A stretch of DNA of 64,000 nt from an uncultured Lachnospiraceae bacterium. Lineage in GTDB: Bacteria > Bacillota > Clostridia > Lachnospirales > Lachnospiraceae. Every line of letters starts with the position of its first letter. Positions within the stretch are counted from its first letter, which is position 1. Position numbers and translations under genes: made by a program. The stretch lies in the NCBI GenBank assembly GCA_946554445.1, contig CAMNSD010000007.1, forward strand, positions 82,543-146,542, given 5' to 3'. Below, piece by piece: positions 63,997 through 64,000 of the stretch. The notes under the pieces are model-generated. The model saw only the letters and a list, made by a program, of their open reading frames with translations. It was not told where the DNA came from and did no database searches.

Positions 63997-64000
63997 ATTT

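Noticed and set aside
1..64000. CRISPR arrays, tRNA or rRNA genes
   Set aside because: No regular direct repeats with spacers and no tRNA-like or rRNA-like segments were seen.

Overview
The window looks like part of a Clostridia (probably Lachnospiraceae) chromosome. The supporting signs are strong AGGAGG-type ribosome binding sites, moderate G+C, DUF3791/DUF3990 genes, an Rpn-family gene, DUF6020-type membrane proteins and a PglF/E/C-type glycan pathway. I found no rRNA, tRNA or CRISPR. Almost the whole window is one very large surface-glycan locus. From about 57 kb down to the left edge every intact gene lies on the minus strand, usually with start/stop overlaps or short gaps, so it may be transcribed as one or a few very long units.

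Layout, read in the direction of transcription (right to left). At 56,992-58,293 a tyrosine recombinase gene is enclosed by a 29-bp inverted repeat (28 of 29 positions match). The enclosed segment also carries a strong consensus promoter that points outward, away from the operon. Flipping the segment would place that promoter about 60 nt upstream of the ribosome binding site of the first operon gene, a secreted protein at 56,963. This is a textbook arrangement for a phase-variable switch of the whole glycan operon. Next come a GT-C membrane protein and a GT2, then an Rpn-family gene flanked by short inverted repeats. A strikingly AT-rich island follows (about 38.0-52 kb): GT2s, a radical SAM protein, GT4, a HAD-type 641-aa protein, a GT-C protein, FdtA/FdtB for a dTDP-3-amino-3,6-dideoxyhexose, ATP-grasp plus HAD proteins, a Wzx flippase, and an acyltransferase carrying a G10 tract that is probably phase-variable. 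After the island comes the higher-GC core: a polytopic protein, an SH3 protein, a PglK-like ABC flippase, GtrA, acyltransferase, several GT-C proteins, an RffA aminotransferase with a GNAT, a Wzy-type polymerase, PglF/PglE/PglC-like enzymes, a PLP enzyme with an ATP-grasp ligase, UDP-HexNAc dehydrogenase with 4-epimerase (UDP-HexNAcA, probably GalNAcA), a sugar formyltransferase, a DUF2334 deacetylase-like protein, GT4s, and an embedded DUF3791-DUF3990-DUF3791 module.

The left end (1-4,290) holds a Dlt-like esterification cassette: an SGNH/DltD-like membrane protein, an amino-acid adenylating enzyme, a carrier protein and an MBOAT protein. It has an extra stand-alone formyltransferase between the adenylation and carrier genes. 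The formyltransferase, adenylation and carrier proteins match the F-A-PCP logic of formylating NRPS initiation modules, which suggests that an N-formyl-aminoacyl group (possibly formyl-alanine) is loaded and transferred to the glycan.

Right of the switch (58.4-64 kb) are separately promoted genes: a GT52/polysialyltransferase-like gene, a divergent pair encoding a PLP decarboxylase-like protein and a second ATP-grasp, and pseF-pseI for CMP-pseudaminic acid. The pseF promoter has a 10-nt A/T tract inside its 17-bp spacer, another possible slippage switch. The locus therefore shows three plausible layers of phase variation (inversion, coding G-tract, promoter A-tract) over a glycan built from amino, uronic, formylated and nonulosonic sugars.
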